Under the pieces are notes generated by a model. The model saw only the letters and a list, made by a program, of their open reading frames with translations. It had not been told where the DNA came from and did no database searches. A DNA stretch of 6,709 nt from Syntrophales bacterium (GTDB taxonomy: Bacteria; Desulfobacterota; Syntrophia; Syntrophales; UBA5619). The stretch is taken from positions 1 through 6,709 of the forward strand of contig JAQTRB010000090.1 in assembly GCA_028712015.1 (NCBI GenBank), given 5' to 3'. The first letter of the stretch is position 1, and the number at the start of each line of letters is the position of its first letter. Positions 1 to 5,427 of the stretch are shown here, in pieces. The position numbers and the translations under genes were made by a program.

Positions 1-643
1 AGGCGATCCCCTTTTCCCACTGTTCGGTGTTGAGACAATGGTTGCCCTGATGTCCGACCATCCGCGACCGGGTGCAGTAGCGGCAATAGGTGGAGCAGTT
101 CCCCGTCACCAGGAACAGCACGCGGTCTGGATAGCGGTGAACGATTCCTGGAACCGGGCTGTCTTCATCCTCATGGAGCGGGTCATCCGCCTCGCCGCTG
201 CCGCGGAAATGTTCGTGTACGGTGGGCACGACCGTTCGACGCAGCGGCTGGAGAGGATTCCAGGGATCGAGGAGGCTCATGTAGTGGGGGGTGATCGCCA
301 GCGGCAGCGAGCCGACTTGGCCGATCATCGCGTGGCGCTCATCCTCCGAAAGGCGAATCATTCGCCCCAGCGTTTCCGCGTCGCGGATGCGGTTGCGGAG
401 CTGCCAGCGCCAGTCGTTCCATTCCTTGGAGGTGATGTTCGGGAAAAAACGCTTTCGAAAGGCCCTTGCGCGGCTGACACCGGCAGCGATCGGCCTTGGT
501 GCCGGACGGACCGGGATCGCGGCGGGGGGGAAGAGGGCGCCCGGGTGGGGCATGCTGATCGGTTCATTGTTCAGTTGCAGACCGTTGCCGGTCCTACTAC
601 CTGGAGGTTCTGCCTCCTCCGCAAAAAGTGGTTCACTTTCCAT
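1..643 (-). CDS. kamA: Lysine 2,3-aminomutase family radical SAM protein, N-terminal part (runs off left edge)
   Basis: Reading leftward from ATG at 643, 214 codons are open to the window edge, so the C-terminal half is missing. Seen: EWNDWRWQLRNRI near residues 72-84, then DPLHEDEDSPVPG and HRYPDRVLFLVTGN, then the radical SAM cluster motif CSTYCRYC (Cys183, Cys187, Cys190), followed by TRSRMVG. These blocks match lysine 2,3-aminomutases, which use a 4Fe-4S cluster, S-adenosylmethionine and PLP to convert L-lysine to beta-lysine in the cytoplasm. The PLP lysine lies beyond the edge. Substrate is not proven: glutamate 2,3-aminomutases share this fold. EpmB is less likely, given the CTRSR context and long N-terminus. 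The start is chosen for the upstream GGGAGG about 11 nt away; an in-frame ATG at 670 lacks a good site. Odd: about 65 Pro/Ala/Arg-rich residues precede the conserved domain, encoded across a run of seven G (524-530). Confidence 0.93.
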   Translation of the reverse strand, partial: MESEPLFAEEAEPPGSRTGNGLQLNNEPISMPHPGALFPPAAIPVRPAPRPIAAGVSRARAFRKRFFPNITSKEWNDWRWQLRNRIRDAETLGRMIRLSEDERHAMIGQVGSLPLAITPHYMSLLDPWNPLQPLRRTVVPTVHEHFRGSGEADDPLHEDEDSPVPGIVHRYPDRVLFLVTGNCSTYCRYCTRSRMVGHQGNHCLNTEQWEKGIA

Positions 644-674
644 CCGTTTTTTTACCTCCCGTCTCTTCATGTTC

Positions 675-697
675 AAAAAGAGAGGACAAGTCCTCTC
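675..697 (-). terminator. Terminator-like hairpin in the kamA leader (possible attenuator)
   Basis: On the minus strand GAGAGGAC, TT, GTCCTCTC forms an 8-bp perfect stem (680-687 with 690-697) that can fold as a CUUG tetraloop. It is followed at once by five T (679-675). This is the layout of an intrinsic terminator, yet it sits only about 30 nt before the kamA start. There is no room for a promoter between the hairpin and the ribosome binding site, so kamA transcripts must pass through it. It is either a leader attenuator or a leaky terminator for the small gene upstream. The stem is short, so strength is uncertain. Confidence 0.5.
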
Positions 698-732
698 CCT
701 GGATGACAACCGTCAATGCCGCTCCGTATTTT

Positions 733-753
733 GTAAGCAAATTTGATGCTTAC
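733..753. promoter_or_regulatory. Perfect 7-bp inverted repeat GTAAGCA-N7-TGCTTAC upstream of kamA
   Basis: GTAAGCA at 733-739 and TGCTTAC at 747-753 are exact reverse complements with a 7-nt AT-rich spacer, about 90 bp upstream of the kamA start. The 14-bp centre-to-centre spacing fits a dimeric regulator binding site. In RNA it could form a short stem-loop ahead of the terminator-like hairpin. No regulator can be named from the sequence. Confidence 0.35.
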
Positions 754-779
754 CATCATAGCCGTTCATTTTCGCGGAG

Positions 780-808
780 CATCTACTCCTTTTGAAATCG
801 CCTGTCAA
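780..808 (-). promoter_or_regulatory. Candidate sigma70-type promoter for kamA
   Basis: On the minus strand a perfect TTGACA (808-803) is followed after 17 bp by TAGATG (785-780). The -35 is consensus but the -10 matches at only 3 of 6 positions. It lies in the gap between the small upstream gene and kamA and would give a leader of about 130 nt containing the inverted repeat at 733-753 and the hairpin at 675-697. Confidence 0.3.
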
Positions 809-850
809 CCGTTAATTTCGCCGGCGCCTTTTCGTCGTAATCTTTACCCG

Positions 851-1099
851 CTACTTGACGACATAGTGTTTGATCGTGATGACATTTCGACCTTTTTCGT
901 CCCGTGCCAGCACGCCGGTAGCCTCGACCTGGCGCTGCAGGCAATCCAGAAGCTCCTTCCCCTTTTTGGTTCCGGCGATTCGGTACTCCTTTTCATCCGC
1001 CGTGGCAAGAGCCGCGGCGATCAACTCCTGGCGATCGTTCCAATCCGCCGGGATCACGATCCCGGTCAGGGTGACCGACTTTTTTCTCGGAAGAGCCAT
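851..1099 (-). CDS. Small protein of unknown function (82 aa), possible OB-like beta fold
   Basis: ATG at 1099 is preceded by GAGGAAA at a good distance, and the frame runs to TAG at 851-853. The protein begins MALPRKKSVTLTGIVIPADW and ends with a basic lysine tail. It has no signal peptide, membrane segment or cysteine cluster (one Cys only). The pattern is beta-rich at both ends (SVTLTGIVIPA; VEATGVLARDEKGRNVITIKHYVV) around a central helix (KKGKELLDCLQRQ). The closing 'V.G.....G...I.I..Y' strand pair resembles an OB-type barrel; this is an impression, not a family assignment. Third codon positions are mostly G/C, as expected for a real gene here. It points the same way as kamA, 207 bp away, so co-transcription is possible but not shown. 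I do not know its function. Similar short proteins seem familiar from deltaproteobacterial genomes, but I cannot confirm this. Confidence 0.75.
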   Translation of the reverse strand: MALPRKKSVTLTGIVIPADWNDRQELIAAALATADEKEYRIAGTKKGKELLDCLQRQVEATGVLARDEKGRNVITIKHYVVK

Positions 1100-1119
1100 G
1101 CTGCAATTTCCTCACGGGG

Positions 1120-1149
1120 AATATTGAAAAATCCATGCCATAGAGTCAA
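1120..1149 (-). promoter_or_regulatory. Candidate promoter for the 82-aa gene
   Basis: On the minus strand TTGACT (1149-1144; 5 of 6 to consensus) precedes CAATAT (1126-1121) by 17 bp, or AATATT by 18 bp. The predicted start of transcription would fall just before the ribosome binding site at about 1113-1106, giving a very short leader. The -10 is weak. Confidence 0.28.
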
Positions 1150-1258
1150 TGATTTGATATTAAAGACTATATTTCCACCGGTGCCGGCGGTGGAGGAACT
1201 CTAGATTCCGGTTGTGAGAAGATGAACCTCCTAATAGTGGTATTTTAAAAGGTAATTA

Positions 1259-1340
1259 TTGTCAACATATTGTAATATTTAATAAATATAAATTCGGAAC
1301 AATAGATTCCGACAAAAGGAATATGGGAACATTCGGTTCC
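1259..1340. promoter_or_regulatory. AT-rich promoter/operator cluster with two inverted repeats
   Basis: A TTGACA on the minus strand (1265-1260) is preceded by a run of A/T resembling an UP element, and TTGTCA occurs on the plus strand at 1259-1264, so divergent promoters are possible. Immediately to the right are two inverted repeats. The first is TCGGAA-N7-TTCCGA (1294-1299 and 1307-1312). The second is GGAAC-N5-GTTCC (1326-1330 and 1336-1340). The shared GGAAC/TTCC core suggests repeated binding sites for one regulator. The -10 elements are poor, so the exact promoter is not fixed. Confidence 0.35.
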
Positions 1341-1539
1341 GGTAATGGACGGAGGAAGTCAGCAGGGGTGTCAAGAGACCCATTTCCCCTTGACAGCGCA
1401 ATTCCGTCGGGGGAAGAGAAAAGGGCCGTTCGCGATTTTTCGATCACGTGTCGCCGGGCGGAGGAACCCCTTGCCGCGATGTTCCGGTTTCCCCGCCGGG
1501 GAACGTTGCCGGGTGCCGGATGTGGAGAAAGGATGCACG

Positions 1540-2409
1540 ATGCCGGAGCTTCCCGAAGTCGAAACGCTTTGCCGTCAGTTGAGCGCCGTCCTGCCGGGTG
1601 AAATCATCCTCCGGATTGAGGTCCTCGATCCGCGCCTGGGGAATCCCGCGCGAAAAAAGGGAGACGGCGCAATCGTTTTTCCGGGCGCCGCCCCGACGGG
1701 TTCCGGCCTGGAGAAGGTCGCAAGTCTGGCCGGGCGGCGGGTCGATACGGTGACGCGTTGCGGAAAAACCATTCATATCCGGATGGAGGGCGGCCTGACG
1801 GCGGCGCTTCATCTGCGCATGTCCGGACGGCTTCTCTTCCGGGAAGCCGGTGTTTCTGAAACCGCCGGGAGCCGTCCCCCTTTTTTGCGCCTGATCATTA
1901 CGCTTTCCTCCGGAACGCTGCTTCTGCTCGATCCGCGCCGGTTTGCGACTTTTGTCGTCGAGCCTCCGGCCCGAAGCGCGCCGGCGCTTCCGGAGGATCC
2001 CATGCGGAAGCTTCCGGCCCGGCGGCTGCATGAGATCGCCCGGACAAGGCGGCTGCCGGTGAAGTCTTTTTTGATGGATCAGCGGATCGTCGCCGGGATC
2101 GGAAACATCTACGCCTGTGAGATCCTCTTCGCTGCGGGGGTCGACCCTCGTCGGCCCGCCTGCGGCCTGTCGGTAGCCGAATGGCGGCGGACGGCGAAAG
2201 CGGCCGCGGAAATTCTCCGCCGGGCCGTGGATTGCCGGGGAACGACGATGTCCGACTGGCGGGATCTTTTCGGTTGCAGCGGCACGAACCAGGATCATCT
2301 TGAGGTGTACTCGCGGCAGGGGTCCCCCTGCCGGCGCTGCGGCGGCAGGATCGAGCGGATTACCCAGGGTGGACGGGGAACGTGGTTTTGCCCCTCCTGT
2401 CAGGGATAA
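1540..2409 (+). CDS. mutM: Formamidopyrimidine-DNA glycosylase (Fpg/MutM), base excision repair
   Basis: This 289-aa protein removes oxidised purines such as 8-oxoguanine and FapyG and nicks the abasic site by beta,delta-elimination. Seen: MPELPEVET at the start, where Pro2 is the catalytic nucleophile after Met removal and Glu3 its partner; Lys76 in the TRCGKTIHI hairpin (Lys57 of E. coli); HLRMSGRL with void-filling Met94; DPRRF at 131-135; the helix-two-turn-helix MDQRIVAGIGNIYACE at about 179-194 with Asn189; and a C-terminal zinc finger Cys264-X2-Cys267-X16-Cys284-X2-Cys287 with Arg279. The start is fixed by the need for an N-terminal proline. The frame is open upstream to 1345, but those 65 codons would block catalysis. 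AAGGA lies 7 nt before the ATG. It is about 20 residues longer than usual, mainly from an insertion near residues 36-57. Nei is excluded by the start and finger. Confidence 0.97.
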   Translation: MPELPEVETLCRQLSAVLPGEIILRIEVLDPRLGNPARKKGDGAIVFPGAAPTGSGLEKVASLAGRRVDTVTRCGKTIHIRMEGGLTAALHLRMSGRLLFREAGVSETAGSRPPFLRLIITLSSGTLLLLDPRRFATFVVEPPARSAPALPEDPMRKLPARRLHEIARTRRLPVKSFLMDQRIVAGIGNIYACEILFAAGVDPRRPACGLSVAEWRRTAKAAAEILRRAVDCRGTTMSDWRDLFGCSGTNQDHLEVYSRQGSPCRRCGGRIERITQGGRGTWFCPSCQG

Positions 2410-2558
2410 CGACAACAAAAACAAGATGATCCATAAGCCCAATTGGCCACGCCGGTCCCGAGAATTTTCTTGACAATGTTTGCCGAATGGTGGAGAAACT
2501 CAAACCGCCGCTGACCGGTGCAGGCGATACAAGGCCTTTGGAAAGCGGTCCGTCTCTG

Positions 2559-2582
2559 TCGTTCCCGCTTCCGCGGGAATGA
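2559..2582. repeat. REP-like palindrome (TTCCCGC-N4-GCGGGAA)
   Basis: TTCCCGC (2562-2568), loop TTCC, GCGGGAA (2573-2579) form a 7-bp perfect stem. It extends to 10 bp with one G-T pair (TCG before, TGA after). The core resembles the dispersed 'ATTCCCGC...GCGGGAAT' palindromes common between genes in many proteobacteria. No T run follows on either strand, so it is not a typical intrinsic terminator. Confidence 0.5.
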
Positions 2583-2586
2583 AAAC

Positions 2587-2615
2587 TTGAAGCTCTGTGT
2601 GACCGAGTTCAAAAT
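2587..2615 (+). promoter_or_regulatory. Weak candidate promoter for the dehydrogenase-galE pair
   Basis: TTGAAG (2587-2592) and CAAAAT (2610-2615) are separated by 17 bp, matching consensus at 4 of 6 positions each. Transcription would begin near 2622, about 40 nt before the start codon. A perfect TTGACA at 2470-2475 has no usable -10 downstream. No terminator is visible between mutM and here, so readthrough from mutM also remains possible. Confidence 0.28.
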
Positions 2616-2662
2616 TCTCCGGATCCGATCGCCCAACTGTTGATGAAAGGAAAGACCGTTCC

Positions 2663-4351
2663 ATGCAAAATCGTGAATTTCAAGATCTGACTCCCGATTT
2701 GGTTTCCACGTCGCCGAGCGGCGAGTCCTTTCCGCTGCCGTCGCCCCGGGAGCATGCCGCCGAGTTCGAACGTCTGAAGGCCCTTGTCGCCGTCCAGCGA
2801 GCGCAAAACCGAGAGATCGTGGTCGTGATGGGTGTCGGCTTCGTCGGCGCGGTCATGGCCGGCATCGTTGCCGACGCCGTGGACAAAAAAAGCGGGCGCC
2901 CCGGCAAATTCGTCATCGGGATGCAGCGCCCCTCGCCGCGCTCGTACTGGAAGATCCCAACCCTGAACCGCGGGATCGCCCCCGTCGAGGCGGAGGACCC
3001 GGAAGTCGCTCCGCTCATCGCCCGTTGCGTCAACGAGAAAAAAACCCTGACCGCCACCTTCACCTACGACGCGCTGACGCTGGCCGACTGCGTTGTCGTG
3101 GACGTCCAGTGCGACTACTTCAAGGAGGCCCTCGGCAACTGCCGCCAGGGCCACGCCGAGATCGCCGCCCTCGAGGAGAGCCTGAAGATTATCGGCGAGC
3201 GGATCCCCCCCGAGTGCCTCGTCCTCATCGAAACGACGGTCCCCCCCGGCACCACCGAGTACGTCGCCTATCCGATCATCAAGAAGGCTTTCGAGCGCCG
3301 CGGCATCGCCGTCGAGCCCCTCCTGTCCCACTCCTACGAGCGGGTCATGCCGGGCCGCGACTACGTCTCTTCGATCCGCGACTTCTGGCGGGTTTGTAGC
3401 GGCGTCAACGACACCTCCCGCACGCGCGTCTCCAAATTTCTCTCCGAGGTCCTGAATGTCGAGAAGTTCCCGCTGACGGTCTTGGATCGCCCGATCGAGA
3501 GCGAGACCTGCAAGATCGTCGAGAACTCCTACCGGGCCACGATCCTGGCGTTTCTGAACGAATGGAGCCTCTTTTCCGAGCGCAACGGCGTGGACCTGAT
3601 CAAGGTGATCCAGGCGATCAAGGTCCGCCCGACCCACTCGAACATGATCTTCCCCGGCCCGGGGATCGGCGGCTACTGCCTCCCGAAGGACGGCGGCCTG
3701 GGCGTCTGGGCCTACCAGAAGCTGATGGGCTTCGACGACGATATCTTCAAGATCACGCCGCTGGCGATCGACATCAACGATACCCGTTCGCTTCACGCGG
3801 CGGAGCTGGTCCGCGACGCGCTGCGCAATATGGGGAAGATCGTTGCCGCTTCGAAGGTTGTGGTACTGGGCGCCTCCTATCGCGAGGACGTGGGCGACAC
3901 GCGCTACAGCGGCTCCGAGGCGCTGGTGCGCAAGCTCACCGAGATGGGGGCGGAGATCGGCGTCCACGACCCCTACGTGAAGCACTGGTGGGAGCTGGAG
4001 AAGCAGGATACTTATCCTTCCCCCGGCCACTCCTGGGCGCGCTTCTTCCGAAACCAGGAGCACCTCACGGAGCTGCGGATCGAACCGGACCTGAAGACCG
4101 CGCTCCAGGGCGCCGACGCGGTTGTGCTGGCGGTGCGCCACGAGGCCTACCGGAAGCTTGATCCCGATGCGGTGATTGCCGTCACCGGCCGCCCCGTCGC
4201 CGTGATCGACTGCTTCGGCCTCCTTAACGACGCCGCCATCCGCCGTTACTTCGAGCTGGGCTGCGAGGTGAAGGGGCTCGGCCGCGGCCACGTCAAGCGC
4301 ATCAAAGATCAAGTCCGGGGGGCAGCCCCGGGAAAAGGTGAAGAGCGATGA
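2663..4351 (+). CDS. Long nucleotide-sugar 6-dehydrogenase (UDP-glucose/GDP-mannose dehydrogenase family)
   Basis: Enzymes of this family oxidise the C6 hydroxyl of an NDP-hexose or NDP-HexNAc to a carboxylate in two NAD(P)-dependent steps, making uronic acid donors for surface glycans. Seen in the 562 residues: Rossmann motif GVGFVG (57-62); ETTVPPGTTEY (190-200); SYERVMPG; ETCKIVENSYRATILAFLNE (281-300) with catalytic Lys284 and Asn288; GPGIGGYCLPKD with nucleophile Cys339; and LGASYREDVGDTR (402-414) in the C-terminal UDP-binding domain. It is about 130 residues longer than usual: a roughly 50-residue N-terminal extension plus insertions after the glycine loop and at about 442-468. The usual acidic residue after strand two is replaced (VIGMQRPSPR). 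Substrate cannot be read off; UDP-GlcNAc, UDP-ManNAc or UDP-Glc are all possible. Start: purine-rich AAGGAAAG upstream. It overlaps galE by 4 bp (ATGA), implying coupled translation. Codon use is richer in C/G third positions than in galE. Confidence 0.9.
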   Translation: MQNREFQDLTPDLVSTSPSGESFPLPSPREHAAEFERLKALVAVQRAQNREIVVVMGVGFVGAVMAGIVADAVDKKSGRPGKFVIGMQRPSPRSYWKIPTLNRGIAPVEAEDPEVAPLIARCVNEKKTLTATFTYDALTLADCVVVDVQCDYFKEALGNCRQGHAEIAALEESLKIIGERIPPECLVLIETTVPPGTTEYVAYPIIKKAFERRGIAVEPLLSHSYERVMPGRDYVSSIRDFWRVCSGVNDTSRTRVSKFLSEVLNVEKFPLTVLDRPIESETCKIVENSYRATILAFLNEWSLFSERNGVDLIKVIQAIKVRPTHSNMIFPGPGIGGYCLPKDGGLGVWAYQKLMGFDDDIFKITPLAIDINDTRSLHAAELVRDALRNMGKIVAASKVVVLGASYREDVGDTRYSGSEALVRKLTEMGAEIGVHDPYVKHWWELEKQDTYPSPGHSWARFFRNQEHLTELRIEPDLKTALQGADAVVLAVRHEAYRKLDPDAVIAVTGRPVAVIDCFGLLNDAAIRRYFELGCEVKGLGRGHVKRIKDQVRGAAPGKGEER

Positions 4352-5313
4352 TCCTGATCGCCGGCGGCGCCGGCTACATCGGTTCTCATGCGAACAAATA
4401 CCTCCATAAACGGGGTTACGAAACGGTTGTCTTTGACAATCTGAGCCGCGGCCATCGGGAATTCGTGAAATGGGGCCATTTCGTTCCGGGAGAGCTGGCG
4501 GACAAGGACCGGTTGCGATTCTGCTTCAAGACCTATCCGATCGAAGCGGTCATGCACTATTGCGCGTTTTGTTACGTGGGCGAATCGGTCGATCATCCCG
4601 CCGAGTATTATCGGAACAATGTAGCGAACACGATCAACCTGCTGGACGTTATGGTTGAACAGAAGGTGAAATATTTTATTTTTTCGTCCACCTGTTCCAC
4701 ATACGGCAATCCCGTTCAGATTCCGATGACGGAGGATCATCCCCAGCAGCCGATCAATCCTTACGGCAAATCCAAGCTGATGGTCGAACAAATTCTCAAG
4801 GATTACGATCGGGCTTACGGCATTCGTCACGTTTGCCTGCGTTATTTCAACGCGGCCGGGGCGGATCCGGAAGGCGAGATTGGAGAGTGGCACGATCCGG
4901 AAACGCACCTGATCCCTTTATCGCTCCAGGCGGCGGCGGGGGGTAGGGATCATGTGAAGATCTATGGGGCGGATTACGATACACCCGACGGGACCTGCAT
5001 CCGCGATTACATCCATATCAACGATTTGGCGACCGGCCATCTGTCTGCCCTTGAATATCTGAAAAACGGCGCTCCCTCGGACGCTTTTAATTTGTGCAAC
5101 GGAAGCGGTTTTTCCGTGAAAGAGGTGATCCGCGCGGCCGAGCGGGCCACCGGGCGAACCATCAACGTGGTCGAAACGGCAAGGCGTCCCGGCGATCCCC
5201 CCATCCTTGTCGGAAGCTCGGACAAGGCGAAGAAACTCTTGCACTGGCGGGTGGATTATCCGAGTCTCGACGACATCATCAAAACCGCCTGGTCCTGGCA
5301 GCGGGTCCGGTGA
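4348..5313 (+). CDS. galE: GalE-type UDP-sugar 4-epimerase (extended SDR)
   Basis: This 321-aa cytoplasmic enzyme, of normal family length, interconverts C4 epimers of a UDP-hexose through a transient 4-keto intermediate with tightly bound NAD. Seen: GGAGYIG (6-12) for NAD binding, FDNLSRGH, VGESV, FSSTCSTYG (112-120) with Thr115 at the catalytic Ser/Thr site, YGKSK with Tyr139 and Lys143 as the YxxxK pair, RYFNAAGADPEGEIGE (165-180), HLIPL, and DGTCIRDYIHINDLA (214-228). In RRPGDPPILVG the residue aligned with the E. coli gate Tyr299 is Leu287. A smaller gate residue is associated with acceptance of N-acetylated sugars, so GlcNAc/GalNAc or uronate substrates are plausible. ATG overlaps the TGA of the upstream dehydrogenase, with AAGGTG 7 nt before. 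The pairing recalls TviB-TviC of Vi antigen and suggests an NDP-HexNAcA C4 epimer. A conventional galactose role cannot be excluded. Confidence 0.95.
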   Translation: MILIAGGAGYIGSHANKYLHKRGYETVVFDNLSRGHREFVKWGHFVPGELADKDRLRFCFKTYPIEAVMHYCAFCYVGESVDHPAEYYRNNVANTINLLDVMVEQKVKYFIFSSTCSTYGNPVQIPMTEDHPQQPINPYGKSKLMVEQILKDYDRAYGIRHVCLRYFNAAGADPEGEIGEWHDPETHLIPLSLQAAAGGRDHVKIYGADYDTPDGTCIRDYIHINDLATGHLSALEYLKNGAPSDAFNLCNGSGFSVKEVIRAAERATGRTINVVETARRPGDPPILVGSSDKAKKLLHWRVDYPSLDDIIKTAWSWQRVR

Positions 5314-5356
5314 TTCCAGAAACACGATGTCCGTCATCCGTTTTTCTCGAAATCCA

Positions 5357-5397
5357 TTGATATTCTTTATGAAAAAGGTTATAAATCGCTCGCGATT
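5357..5397 (+). promoter_or_regulatory. Good sigma70-like promoter with overlapping palindrome, upstream of the CapD-like gene
   Basis: TTGATA (5357-5362) and TATAAA (5380-5385) are spaced by exactly 17 bp, each matching consensus at 5 of 6 positions. Transcription would start near 5392, giving a leader of about 36 nt. The inverted repeat AATCGC-TC-GCGATT (5384-5397) overlaps the end of the -10 and the predicted start site, where a repressor could act. The 114-bp gap has no convincing terminator, so readthrough from galE is also possible. Confidence 0.55.
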
Positions 5398-5427
5398 GCC
5401 CGATCCCGGCAACGGAGATGAACGGTA

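Larger units (their letters stand above)
1100..1539. other. Divergent intergenic region, AT-rich centre, no gene seen
   Basis: These 440 bp separate the leftward 82-aa gene from rightward mutM. I see no credible gene. The stretch from about 1205 to 1345 is clearly richer in A/T than its neighbours, as expected for divergent promoters. It holds a hairpin at 1174-1194 (TCCACCG/CGGTGGA, 7-nt loop, no T run). The 9-mer TAGATTCCG occurs twice (1202-1210 and 1303-1311). A perfect TTGACA lies at 1390-1395 without a convincing -10. A 6-bp hairpin at 1489-1503 (TTCCCC-GCC-GGGGAA) would lie in the mutM leader, 36 nt before its start. Confidence 0.6.
2456..2623. repeat. 168-bp segment with 13-bp terminal inverted repeats (MITE-like)
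   Basis: TCCCGAGAATTTT at 2456-2468 and the reverse complement of 2611-2623, TCCGGAGAATTTT, match at 12 of 13 positions. They bound most of the gap between mutM and the dehydrogenase gene, with a strong internal palindrome at 2559-2582. No transposase is encoded. I see no clear target-site duplication next to the ends. A non-autonomous element or its remnant is the simplest reading; chance is possible with one copy only. Confidence 0.4.

Noticed and set aside
38..746. Plus-strand open frames opposite kamA
   Set aside because: The minus-strand frame encodes unmistakable KamA blocks including the CX3CX2C motif; the plus-strand products show nothing recognisable.
1173..1195. GC-rich hairpin as a terminator
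   Set aside because: No T run follows on either strand, and it sits between divergent genes where no terminator is expected.
743..1204. Plus-strand 153-codon frame covering the 82-aa gene
   Set aside because: No ribosome binding site and no motif. The minus frame has a proper site, coding-like third positions and a plausible fold pattern.
1345..1539. N-terminal extension of MutM by 65 codons
   Set aside because: Fpg needs Pro2 exposed after Met removal; starting at 1345 would bury it. A good ribosome binding site precedes 1540.
1444..2442. Minus-strand 332-codon frame opposite mutM
   Set aside because: It is a shadow of a high-GC gene; the product is Pro/Arg-rich without motifs.
2609..4312. 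Long open frame (567 codons) on the minus strand opposite the dehydrogenase gene
   Set aside because: It mirrors a gene with strong G/C third positions, which removes stops from the antisense. The translation is Asp/Val/Gly/Leu-rich with no known motif, while the plus strand has clear family motifs.
5324..5345. GATG-N5-CATC stem followed by TTTTT after galE as a terminator
   Set aside because: The stem is only 4 bp, too weak to call.
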